The notes: generated by a model not told the origin, from the letters alone. Shown: positions 1 to 6,650, counted from the stretch's first letter. The stretch is 6,949 nt of DNA from BOKV01 sp041739465 (GCA_041739465.1 JBGSNX010000017.1:1-6949), one strand, 5' to 3'. Numbers and translations are program-made.

Positions 1-1084
1 CCCATTTGATCTTTTGTTTCAACAGCTTTTCATGAATGCCGTCAAAGGTCTTGATGGCTTCGAGCACCAGGAAATTCGGCAGGCTGGCGGCAAGCTGAAT
101 GTTGGCCGCAGCAACAACCGGGCCGCAGTAGCAATGCGGCGCGACGAGGACATGGTGGGCTTCGGCGATGGCGGCGATCTTCTTGGTTTCAAGAATGCCG
201 CCCGATCGGCCGAGATCAGGCTGGATGATTGATGCAGCGCCCAGTTCGATCAGCCGGGCAAACTCATATTTGGTCGCCAGCCGCTCGCCAGACGCAATCG
301 GGATCGAGGTGTAGCGCGCAACTTCGGCCTGTACCTCCGGCATGTCTGGCGGGACGGGTTCTTCGAACCAGAGGGGATCATAGGGCTCCAGCGCCTTTGC
401 CATGCGTTTCGCGCCCGATGCGGTGAACTGGCCATGGGTGCCGAACAGGATGTCGGCGCGGGTTCCCACCGCCTCGCGCACCGCCTTGACCATGCGGACC
501 GACAAATCGATGTCGATGAGGCGCGGCTGATGGCCGTCATAGATGGTGTAAGGTCCGGCGGGGTCGAACTTGATCGCCGTGAAGCCCTGTTCAACCGCTT
601 CAAGCGCCGCTTCCGCGGCAAGATCAGGATCGTTGTAGACGTTCTTGGCGTTTTCCGTTTCGGACGGATAAACGCTGCCGGTCTTGGGATAAAGGTAGGT
701 GTAGGAGCGAAGCCGCTTGTGAACCTGCCCGCCGATCAGCTTGTAGACAGGTTTTCCTGCCTCCTTGCCGATGATGTCCCAGCAGGCCATTTCAAGCGCC
801 GAATAGCAGCCGATCATCGAAACGTCGGGGCGCTGGGTAAAGCCGGACGAGTAGCAAAGCCGGAAAAAGGTTTCGACATCGTGCGGGTCGCGGCCGATCA
901 GGTAGCGGTCGGCGACATCTTCGATCATGCGGGCGGTGACATGCGGATCAAAGGTCGCGTTGTAGGCTTCGCCGTAGCCGACAACGCCGGTGTTGGTGAC
1001 CACTTTGACGAACAGGAAATAGCGCCCGCCGATCTGCGGCGGCGGGTTGCCGACGACGAAGGTCTTCACTTCCTGGACGTGCAT
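1..1084 (-). CDS. Mandelate racemase/muconate lactonising enzyme family sugar-acid dehydratase (3' end cut by window)
   Basis: Reading the minus strand from ATG at 1084-1082 gives 361 uninterrupted codons to the window edge; family members run to roughly 380-400 residues, so about 20-40 are missing. A strong ribosome binding site, GGAGGAGG (1098-1091), sits 6 bases before the ATG and fixes the start. The N-terminal capping domain covers about residues 1-125 and the (beta/alpha)7-beta barrel the rest. Enolase-superfamily landmarks are IKFDP (171-175), FGTHGQ (214-219), FEEP (240-243, ligand E241), SGERL (265-269, ligand E267), QPD (288-290), APH (315-317, likely acid/base H317) and E342. With E. 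coli DgoD (D-galactonate dehydratase) numbering as I remember it, H185, E209, E235, H285 and E310 all align at a constant offset of 32, but ligand D183 falls on G215. Predicted: Mg-dependent, cytosolic dehydration (or cycloisomerisation) of a sugar acid; substrate unknown. Probably cotranscribed with the upstream dehydrogenase. Confidence 0.9.
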   Translation of the reverse strand, partial: MHVQEVKTFVVGNPPPQIGGRYFLFVKVVTNTGVVGYGEAYNATFDPHVTARMIEDVADRYLIGRDPHDVETFFRLCYSSGFTQRPDVSMIGCYSALEMACWDIIGKEAGKPVYKLIGGQVHKRLRSYTYLYPKTGSVYPSETENAKNVYNDPDLAAEAALEAVEQGFTAIKFDPAGPYTIYDGHQPRLIDIDLSVRMVKAVREAVGTRADILFGTHGQFTASGAKRMAKALEPYDPLWFEEPVPPDMPEVQAEVARYTSIPIASGERLATKYEFARLIELGAASIIQPDLGRSGGILETKKIAAIAEAHHVLVAPHCYCGPVVAAANIQLAASLPNFLVLEAIKTFDGIHEKLLKQKIKW

Positions 1085-1118
1085 CGGCTTCCTCCTCCAA
1101 TGCGGGCATCGGTGATTG

Positions 1119-2204
1119 TCAGAATACGATCACGTTTCGCATGACATTGCCCGATTTGACTTCCGCAATCGCTTCATTGATTTGGTCAAGACGATAGGTC
1201 TTGCTGACCAGTTCGTCGAGCTTGAGTTCGCCCTTCTTGTAGGCTTTTGCAAGTTTTGGGATATCGCGCGAAACGATGGCTTCGCCCATTTTCGATCCCA
1301 GGATTTTCTGGTTCCATGCAGCGACCGTGCCGGGGTCGTATTGTGCATAGACGCCGGTGGCTGGCATGCCGACAACCACAACTGCGCCGTTCTTTGTGAT
1401 GTAGTCAAAGGCACCATCAAAGGCCTTCTTTGCGCCCACGGTCACAAAAACATAATCTGCGCCGCGTCCTGCGGTGAGTTTCTTGATCTTTTCGGCAGCA
1501 TCGCCCTGCGTCGGGTCGATGGCATGGGTGGCACCAAACTTCTTGGCCAGCTTCAGCTTGGTGGCTGACAGATCAATTGCGATGATCTTGCCAGCGCCCG
1601 CATGGGCGGCACCCTGTATGGCGTTGAGGCCGACGCCACCGCAACCTACGACCACGACAGTCTGACCCGGTTTGACATGGGCCGTGTTTACGACCGCACC
1701 GAAGCCGGTGATGACGCCGCAGGCGAGAAGCGAAGCGCTGGCGAACGGGATGGAGGCGGGCACTTTCACCATCTGGCTGTGGTGAACCACGATCTTCTCG
1801 GCAAAAGCACCTGAACGCATTGCCTGATGCAGTTCCTCACCGGTCGCTGCGGAATGGATCGGACCTGCCTTGTCGAGCGGGAACACTTCCTCGCACATGA
1901 CCTGGCTGCCCTGGCTGCAATAAAAGCAATCGCCACATGAGCGGATGAGCGTCACAACCACATGATCGCCTATCTTCACATTGGTCACGCCCTTGCCGAC
2001 AGCTTCGACAATGCCTGCCGCTTCATGGCCGTAAACGGCAGGAAGCGTGCCGCCCCACGCGCCTTCCGCAAATGAAATGTCGGAGTGGCAAATGGCGCAG
2101 GCCTTTACATCGACCAGCACTTCGCCGGCACCCGGTTTTTTGAGTTTGATTTCCTCGATCAGCAAAGGTTCGCCAAATTGGCGACAGACGGCAGCTTTGA
2201 CCAT
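1119..2204 (-). CDS. Zinc-dependent medium-chain alcohol dehydrogenase (class III-like)
   Basis: The product has 361 residues, typical of the family, and is a cytosolic NAD-dependent oxidoreductase that interconverts an alcohol and an aldehyde or ketone. The GroES-like catalytic domain comes first. Catalytic zinc ligands are C39 (in AICHSD), H60 with E61 (YGHE) and C162 (LACGVITGFG). All four structural zinc cysteines are present: C90, C93, C96 and C104. The Rossmann domain has GCGGVG at 187-192, and D211 ends the second strand (IIAID), which favours NAD over NADP. I place the start at ATG 2204-2202 because the family begins directly with MVKAAVCRQFGEP. An in-frame ATG at 2252 would add 16 residues with no homology look, and neither start has a good Shine-Dalgarno sequence. 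The stop lies 34 bases before the dehydratase ATG, so the two genes probably form an operon. The pairing suggests oxidation of a sugar or polyol in the same pathway; the substrate is not predictable. Confidence 0.92.
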   Translation of the reverse strand: MVKAAVCRQFGEPLLIEEIKLKKPGAGEVLVDVKACAICHSDISFAEGAWGGTLPAVYGHEAAGIVEAVGKGVTNVKIGDHVVVTLIRSCGDCFYCSQGSQVMCEEVFPLDKAGPIHSAATGEELHQAMRSGAFAEKIVVHHSQMVKVPASIPFASASLLACGVITGFGAVVNTAHVKPGQTVVVVGCGGVGLNAIQGAAHAGAGKIIAIDLSATKLKLAKKFGATHAIDPTQGDAAEKIKKLTAGRGADYVFVTVGAKKAFDGAFDYITKNGAVVVVGMPATGVYAQYDPGTVAAWNQKILGSKMGEAIVSRDIPKLAKAYKKGELKLDELVSKTYRLDQINEAIAEVKSGNVMRNVIVF

Positions 2205-2352
2205 GATGGGTGTCCGAAAATTTTGGCGGGAATCCGCGATGTGGCGTTTCATTCAAATCTTGTCAGAAGGGCCAAAACCTTCGGCGACAAAGGCGACACT
2301 GTTTGGTGTAAATCGGCAGGCCGCATATCTGCCCGAATCTGCGGTTATCGAG

Positions 2353-2373
2353 TGCATTCGGGCGCTGAATGCA
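2353..2373. promoter_or_regulatory. Inverted repeat in the divergent intergenic region, possible operator
   Basis: TGCATTC and GAATGCA form a perfect 7-bp dyad around 7 bases, and the inner bases could add a G-T and a G-C pair. It lies 66 bases before the L,D-transpeptidase start and about 150 bases from the dehydrogenase start. The 235-base stretch 2205-2439 between the divergent genes must hold both promoters, but I could not pick convincing -35/-10 pairs. It also has a weaker 5-bp repeat (GAAGG-N7-CCTTC, 2266-2282). The spacing and symmetry fit a dimeric repressor or activator site, but a chance dyad cannot be excluded. No regulator gene is in the window. Confidence 0.3.
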
Positions 2374-2439
2374 GCGATTTTGCCTGTTGTGCCTGCCAGC
2401 TGGAAGCCGTAATCCTGTTTGCCAAAGCGGAGTTAATTG

Positions 2440-4761
2440 ATGATGCCGTCCCGTTCTGCCACGAAGCGTTTCCTGATCGCACTGGCATTGTCTGCAGTCT
2501 GGTATCCAGCACTTCCAAGTTTTCAGGGCGACGGCCAGGCATTGGCCCAATCGCGTCCCCGCGACAAACCGCAAAACGTGTTCGAGGTGCTTTTCCCGGA
2601 CCTCTACGAGCAGAGATTGCAACGCGAGCGGGCGCTCCAACAACAGCAGGCACCTGCACCGATCGCCAAGATCGAAGCGCCAAAATATTTTACCTACAAG
2701 ACTGACCGGCTGGTTCCGGTAAAGCTGGCGGCATTGGCCAAAAGCCCTGCGGTTGTTTTGCAAAGCACCAACGCCCAGACTGCACAAAATGTTCAGGGTA
2801 CCGAGCTCATCGCCAATGTTTCCAGTGTTCTGGATGGCAGTGCTGCCTCACCAATGGCTGAGGGCCCGGACTTTGAGTTGATCGCGCCGCAACTGGCAGA
2901 GCTTTCCGTTTTGGCGGAGCCGGAAATTGCCAAGGCGATGGTCGAGCACTACGCAGAAAACCGCAAGCTGCTCTGGCTGGACCGCGACTTGAAGCCGACT
3001 TCTGCTGCGCTGGAAGCCATTGAGGTATTCTCCCAGGCGGAAAAATACGGCCTTGACCCTTCCGACTATCTTGTGAGCCTGCCGCAAGAGGGAATTTCGC
3101 AAGGTCAGCAAAATGACGCCGCAGCTCGTTTCGAGTTTACGATGACAGCGCGGGCGATGCGCTATGCACTTGATGCCGCCAATGGCCGTGTCGTGCCGAA
3201 CCGGGTCTCTGGCTATCATGATTTTCCAAACCGCAACCTTTCGGCAAAAGATGCAATCGCACGCATCGCCGCTGAAACGCCTTCGCTCGCCCTGCCGAAA
3301 CTTCATCCTGACAATGCCCCGTTCAAGGCACTGATGGCTGAACTGGAAAGCCTGAAAACCCAAAGCGACGACAGCATCAGTCTGCCAGACGATTTGCTCA
3401 TCAAGCCGGGTGAGACCAGCGAACATCTTGCGATGATCATCAAGGCGATTGGCAAGCGAGCTTCACCTGAATTGGTGGCAAAGTTCCCGACATTGCTGGG
3501 GACGCCTGTGGCTGAAACGGAACCTGTGGTGTCCGAGGCTGTTGCACCTGAGGCTGCGGCGATCGAAACAGCAACAATTGCTGTCGACCCTTCGGCAGTT
3601 GCTACGCAGCCCGGGCTGGTGCCCGCCACTGAGGCTGTGACGGGCGAAAGTTTGCCACCAATTGCAGCTGAACAAAATTCGCCTTTGGTCGTCGCTGCCC
3701 GCTCGGCTTTGGCTCCTGCCTTGTCGGCAGCAGCTTTGCCCAGCCCGGTTGTCTCCACCCAGCCAATTGCTGCCAACCCACAGGTGACTCAGCAAACGGT
3801 TGACCCGCAAACAGGACAATTGCCGCAACAGGAACTTGCCCAGCAACCTGTCGCGACTGTCACAGCGCCCCTGGTTTACGAGGGTGAGATTGTAGAACTG
3901 GTCAAGGAATTCCAGAAGGAAGCTGGACTTGGCCCGGACGGCGTCATTGGCAGAAACACCATTGGCCGCCTGGTAGGAACATCGCTTGAAACCAAACGCG
4001 AGCGGGTTGTCATTGCGCTCGAGCAATTGCGCTGGCATCCGCGCGAACTTGGCTCGCGGCACGTATTCATCAACCAGCCAGCGTTTCGCGCCCGCTATGT
4101 CGAGGGCGGAACCACGCGCCTCGACATGCGGGTGGTGGTTGGCACCAAGGCTAACCAGACCAATTTCTTCCACGACATGGTGGAGACGGTCGAATACAAC
4201 CCCTATTGGGGCGTGCCGCAGTCGATACTCGTCAACGAATACCTGCCGAAACTTCGCGAAAATCCGGGCTATCTCGATGAACGCGGGTATGAGGTCACCG
4301 ACAACAATGGCAACCGTATCCCATCATCGGCCATCAACTGGTATTCGTTCAGCAACAGCGTTCCCTACAATGTTCGCCAATCGCCGGGCGAAGCAAATGC
4401 GTTGGGTGAACTCAAGATACTGTTCCCCAACAAGCATGCGATCTACATGCATGACACGCCTGCGCGAGCGCTTTTCAAAAAGGATTTCCGCGCATTCAGC
4501 CATGGCTGTGTGCGATTGGCAGAACCCAGATTGATGGCAGCGGCAGTGCTGGGCAAGGACGTTGCCCATGTGGAAGCCATGCTGTCCAAAGGCCATGGGC
4601 AGGACGAACTGTCGCAAAAATTCCCGGTTTATGTGGCGTATTTTACCGCATGGCCCGATGACAACGGCACCGTTGAATATTTTGCGGACATGTACGGGCG
4701 GGATGATGCGATGAAAAAGGCTTTCGCGGCAGTCAGTGCCGAACGCGGACCGGCAGGCTGA
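2440..4761 (+). CDS. Exported L,D-transpeptidase of the YcbB/LdtD type with peptidoglycan-binding domain and long linker
   Basis: A 773-residue exported enzyme predicted to make 3-3 crosslinks in peptidoglycan in the periplasm. ATG 2440 is preferred: GGAG (2429-2432) is 7 bases upstream; TTG 2437 and ATG 2443 are in-frame alternatives. A signal peptide with hydrophobic core FLIALALSAVW likely ends at ALA before QSRP (about residue 37). A Q-rich segment (about 55-75) follows, then a YcbB-like scaffold region (about 145-345; ENRKLLWL, YGLDPSDYL). Residues about 350-478 are a low-complexity Ala/Pro/Val/Thr/Gln linker. The peptidoglycan-binding motif (VKEFQKEAGLGPDGVIG, 488-504) leads into the YkuD catalytic domain (about 520-710), with YNPYWGVP, H671 (YMHDTP) and SHGCVRL (687-693), C690 being the nucleophile. 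E. coli YcbB has about 615 residues; the excess is largely the linker. The catalytic core is intact, so the enzyme should be active. The YcbB class is recognised by the long lid insert between NPYWGVP and the His motif. Confidence 0.93.
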   Translation: MMPSRSATKRFLIALALSAVWYPALPSFQGDGQALAQSRPRDKPQNVFEVLFPDLYEQRLQRERALQQQQAPAPIAKIEAPKYFTYKTDRLVPVKLAALAKSPAVVLQSTNAQTAQNVQGTELIANVSSVLDGSAASPMAEGPDFELIAPQLAELSVLAEPEIAKAMVEHYAENRKLLWLDRDLKPTSAALEAIEVFSQAEKYGLDPSDYLVSLPQEGISQGQQNDAAARFEFTMTARAMRYALDAANGRVVPNRVSGYHDFPNRNLSAKDAIARIAAETPSLALPKLHPDNAPFKALMAELESLKTQSDDSISLPDDLLIKPGETSEHLAMIIKAIGKRASPELVAKFPTLLGTPVAETEPVVSEAVAPEAAAIETATIAVDPSAVATQPGLVPATEAVTGESLPPIAAEQNSPLVVAARSALAPALSAAALPSPVVSTQPIAANPQVTQQTVDPQTGQLPQQELAQQPVATVTAPLVYEGEIVELVKEFQKEAGLGPDGVIGRNTIGRLVGTSLETKRERVVIALEQLRWHPRELGSRHVFINQPAFRARYVEGGTTRLDMRVVVGTKANQTNFFHDMVETVEYNPYWGVPQSILVNEYLPKLRENPGYLDERGYEVTDNNGNRIPSSAINWYSFSNSVPYNVRQSPGEANALGELKILFPNKHAIYMHDTPARALFKKDFRAFSHGCVRLAEPRLMAAAVLGKDVAHVEAMLSKGHGQDELSQKFPVYVAYFTAWPDDNGTVEYFADMYGRDDAMKKAFAAVSAERGPAG

Positions 4762-4771
4762 CAAGCCTGCC
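4752..4771 (+). terminator. Hairpin spanning the transpeptidase stop codon
   Basis: GGCAGGCT (4752-4759) and AGCCTGCC (4764-4771) form a perfect 8-bp, GC-rich stem with loop GACA, and the TGA stop (4759-4761) lies inside it. It is followed by a mixed sequence and no U-tract, so it is not a textbook intrinsic terminator. It may protect the mRNA 3' end or assist termination. Confidence 0.4.
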
Positions 4772-4894
4772 AATGAAAGCGCCGTCTTTCTGCCTCAATT
4801 TTTCAACGCTTCCTTAAGCAGGTAGCAACCATACTGTACGGGTTCGGTCTTTTTTGGAGCGCTGTGTGGCGCAAGAGGCCGGAGCTGCCTGCGA

Positions 4895-4919
4895 CGGGAT
4901 GCAGTGTTCTTGCATCCCG
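4895..4919 (+). other. Strong leader hairpin upstream of the secreted hydrolase gene
   Basis: CGGGATGCA (4895-4903) and TGCATCCCG (4911-4919) form a perfect 9-bp stem with 7-nt loop GTGTTCT. It lies 16 bases before the ribosome binding site at 4936 and is therefore probably in the untranslated leader if translation begins at TTG 4948. If GTG 4864 were used, it would instead be coding. The 186-base gap 4762-4947 also holds a run of six T (4850-4855) without a good stem in front of it. I see no gene there. Confidence 0.45.
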
Positions 4920-4935
4920 GTTCGTGCTTCAGGCC

Positions 4936-4950
4936 AAGGAGGGTCATTTG
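4936..4950 (+). promoter_or_regulatory. Ribosome binding site that decides a TTG start
   Basis: AAGGAGGG (4936-4943) is the best Shine-Dalgarno match in the window and is followed after 4 bases (5 from AAGGAGG) by TTG at 4948-4950. Reading from this TTG gives a clean signal peptide at once. The upstream in-frame GTG at 4864 has no such site and would bury the signal peptide behind 28 charged and polar residues. Confidence 0.75.
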
Positions 4951-5739
4951 TACCGCGTTGCTCTCACATTGCTGGCGCCTTTGCTTGCGCTGTTTCTGAC
5001 ATTTGCTGACGCAAGGCCAGCCCAGGCCCTTGAAGCCTATCTGTTCCGGGGAGCGGGAGATTTCTCGTTTCTGGGCAAGGGGCTCACTTTCTCGAACGGC
5101 ATGGATCGGCTGGGCGAAAAGCTTGACGCTGCGGGCGTGCCTGCAAGGGTCTATCGCTGGGAAGCGGTGGACTGGGCCTACCGGGACATCATGAAACGCC
5201 GCCCGGACGCGGTGATGATCATGGGCCATTCGATGGGCGCGCTTTCCACCGTTACGCTGGCAAGCAAGCTCAAGGGTTCGGGGATCAGGGTTGCCTATAT
5301 CGGCACCATCGACATTCCTGGACCAACAGCCCTTGCGCCTTCCAATGTCGAAGTCGCCGAGAATTTTTACCATGCCTTCCCGGTATACGGGATGCTGGGC
5401 CGGGGTCCCGGATTCAACGGGGCGCTTTCCAACCAGTATGTTCTTGGCCAGATTCACATCACCATGGACAAGTCGCAAAAGGTCCATTCGGCAGCGCTCG
5501 AATTCGTCAGCAAAAGCCGTGGTTCCGCGCCCACAATGGTCGCCTTTGCACAGCAGCCCGAGCCGCAAAGCGATGTCCTTGGGCAGGTTGACCAGGTGCT
5601 GACCGGTACAGCGCAGGCTTCGCAGCCAGGAATGATGACGGCAGTGAGCACCTACTCGCCATTGCCCGACGCCGTGCCGCTTCCTACCCGCTCGCCGCTT
5701 TCAGGCGCGACTGGCGCCAAACTGCCGCCAATCGAATAG
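4948..5739 (+). CDS. Small exported alpha/beta-hydrolase-like protein (lipase/thioesterase-type GHSMG motif)
   Basis: The product has 263 residues when begun at TTG 4948, chosen for its ribosome binding site and because the N-terminus then reads as a signal peptide: hydrophobic core VALTLLAPLLALFLTF and a likely cleavage after AQA (residue 27). The mature protein has MIMGHSMGALS (residues 90-100), the nucleophile-elbow motif of alpha/beta hydrolases with S95 as probable nucleophile. Candidate triad partners are D122 (in TIDIPGP) and H170 or H180 (in QIHITMDKSQKVHSA); these are inferred from order and spacing only. The last 60 or so residues are rich in Pro, Gln, Ser and Thr and look disordered. 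Predicted: a periplasmic or secreted esterase, lipase or thioesterase; substrate unknown. I recall similar uncharacterised proteins in Rhizobiales but cannot name a family. It stands between two hairpins and is probably transcribed on its own. Confidence 0.8.
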   Translation: MYRVALTLLAPLLALFLTFADARPAQALEAYLFRGAGDFSFLGKGLTFSNGMDRLGEKLDAAGVPARVYRWEAVDWAYRDIMKRRPDAVMIMGHSMGALSTVTLASKLKGSGIRVAYIGTIDIPGPTALAPSNVEVAENFYHAFPVYGMLGRGPGFNGALSNQYVLGQIHITMDKSQKVHSAALEFVSKSRGSAPTMVAFAQQPEPQSDVLGQVDQVLTGTAQASQPGMMTAVSTYSPLPDAVPLPTRSPLSGATGAKLPPIE

Positions 5740-5755
5740 GCATTCACTGGGCTCA

Positions 5756-5800
5756 CGCCTTGGCGGCTGAAGCTTTTCGGCTGCCAGGGCGCATTGTTTC
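5756..5800 (+). terminator. Probable intrinsic terminator of the hydrolase gene
   Basis: CGCCTTGGCGGCTGAA (5756-5771) pairs with TTCGGCTGCCAGGGCG (5776-5791) along 16 continuous base pairs, three of them G-U, closed by tetraloop GCTT. A moderately U-rich tail (CATTGTTTCATTTG) follows. It starts 16 bases after the stop codon, the usual place for a terminator. The three wobble pairs are all compatible with plus-strand RNA; on the minus strand they would become A-C mismatches, so the structure is specific to plus-strand transcripts. Confidence 0.7.
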
Positions 5801-5802
5801 AT

Positions 5803-5816
5803 TTGATCCCGATCAA
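5803..5816. promoter_or_regulatory. Perfect FNR/FixK/Anr-type box (anaerobox)
   Basis: TTGATCCCGATCAA matches TTGAT-N4-ATCAA at all ten fixed bases; it is a palindrome with arms TTGATC and GATCAA around CC. This is the established target of the FNR/FixK/Anr branch of CRP-family regulators, which respond to low oxygen. It is intergenic, just beyond the terminator hairpin, and centred about 61 bases before the DUF2189 ATG at 5870. If it acts from the usual -41.5 activator position, transcription would begin near 5851 and the -10 element would be CAGTCT (5839-5844), a weak but acceptable match that keeps the key A and final T. Confidence 0.6.
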
Positions 5817-5869
5817 GCCGCGTGGCGCGAAATCGTGGCAGTCTCCCAAGACGTCAGGGGAGGGATCAC

Positions 5870-6649
5870 ATGACCGAACAGCCACGCCATGTGCGCAAGC
5901 CGCGCATTGAAATCAACACACTCACTATTGGCGATATCGTGCATGCCTTGCGTCAGGGGGCAGCCGATTTTCTGGCTGCACCGCTTTACGGGCTGTTTTT
6001 CAGCGGCGTGTTCGCGGCTGGTGGCATCTTCATGTATCTGCACTTGTACCGGTTTGCTGCGCCGTGGTTGATCATTCCGCTCGCCATCGGTTTTCCGTTG
6101 GTCGGGCCATTTGCCGCTGTTGGCCTTTATGAAGTCAGTCGCCGCCTTCGCACGGGTGAGAAGCTGGAATGGCGCGCAATCCTTGGCGTGGTATTTGCGC
6201 AGCGCGAACGCGAACTGGCATGGATGGCTTTTGTCGTGCTGTTCGTTTTCTGGGTCTGGGTCTACCAGATACGGCTGCTGATGGCGCTGTTCCTGGGCTT
6301 CAAGCGGGTTTCAACACTGGATAGCTTTTTGTCCGTAGTGGTGAACACCAATGAAGGATTGTCGTTTCTGGCGACCGGAACAATCATCGGTGGTCTGCTG
6401 GCCTTGGTATTGTTTGCAATCACCGTCATTGCGATCCCGATGCTGATGGAGCGGGAGGTCGATTTTGTCACCGCGATCTCGACCAGCGTGCGCACAGTGA
6501 CTGAAAATCCGGTTGCAATGCTGTTCTTTGCATTGGTGGTCACCGTCGGAACCTTTGCTGCCATGGCCCCGATGTTTCTTGGCCTTCTGGTGGTCATGCC
6601 CATTTTGGGCCACGCAACATGGCATTTGTACAAGAAAGCACTGGCATAA
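5870..6649 (+). CDS. DUF2189 family multi-pass inner membrane protein
   Basis: The product has 259 residues. The start is ATG 5870 because AGGGGAGGG (5856-5864) lies 5 bases upstream; the in-frame GTG at 5822 adds 16 basic residues and has no such site. A polar, basic N-terminus of about 30 residues precedes five or six membrane segments at roughly 36-56, 62-86, 116-139, 167-191 and 215-250 (the last long enough for two). Family landmarks are AADFLAAPLYGLFF near the first segment, GFPLVGPFAAVGLYEVSRRL (74-93), IPMLMEREVDFVTAI (189-203), and the C-terminal GHATWHLYKKAL. These match DUF2189, a membrane family of unknown function; I recall that some members carry a 'putative cytochrome c oxidase' label. 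I see no obvious haem- or copper-binding set, so that label is not supported here. The perfect FNR/FixK box upstream predicts oxygen-dependent expression. Confidence 0.85.
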   Translation: MTEQPRHVRKPRIEINTLTIGDIVHALRQGAADFLAAPLYGLFFSGVFAAGGIFMYLHLYRFAAPWLIIPLAIGFPLVGPFAAVGLYEVSRRLRTGEKLEWRAILGVVFAQRERELAWMAFVVLFVFWVWVYQIRLLMALFLGFKRVSTLDSFLSVVVNTNEGLSFLATGTIIGGLLALVLFAITVIAIPMLMEREVDFVTAISTSVRTVTENPVAMLFFALVVTVGTFAAMAPMFLGLLVVMPILGHATWHLYKKALA

Positions 6650-6650
6650 T

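Noticed and set aside
434..1144. A 236-codon plus-strand open frame over the dehydratase gene
   Set aside because: It is the antisense shadow of a frame with clear enolase-superfamily motifs, a strong ribosome binding site and high GC third positions; its own product has no recognisable motif.
2205..2252. A 16-residue N-terminal extension of the alcohol dehydrogenase from ATG 2252
   Set aside because: The family sequence begins at the internal ATG (2204), and the extension shows no conserved or targeting character; without a good ribosome binding site at either start this stays a preference, not proof.
2384..2420. TTGTGC-N17-TAATCC as a promoter for the transpeptidase gene
   Set aside because: Spacing is ideal but only about half of the hexamer bases match consensus, so it is not distinguishable from chance.
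3463..4173. A 236-codon minus-strand open frame, with a neighbour at 3303-3776, inside the transpeptidase gene
   Set aside because: They lie opposite the linker and peptidoglycan-binding region of a well-supported gene; the low-complexity composition of the linker explains the long open antisense frames.
4826..4855. Run of six T at 4850-4855 as an intrinsic terminator for the transpeptidase
   Set aside because: The sequence in front can form only about 4 weak base pairs (ACTG with CGGT), too little for a terminator stem.
4795..5568. A 257-codon minus-strand open frame over the hydrolase gene
   Set aside because: Antisense to a frame with a signal peptide and GHSMG motif; no motif or ribosome binding site supports it.
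5822..5869. GTG start at 5822 for the DUF2189 protein
   Set aside because: It would put the start only 6 bases after the FNR/FixK box and it has no ribosome binding site, whereas ATG 5870 has AGGGGAGGG directly upstream.
5870..6649. Naming the DUF2189 protein a cytochrome c oxidase subunit
   Set aside because: The label exists for some relatives, but I see no haem or copper ligand pattern, and the length is far below that of subunit I.
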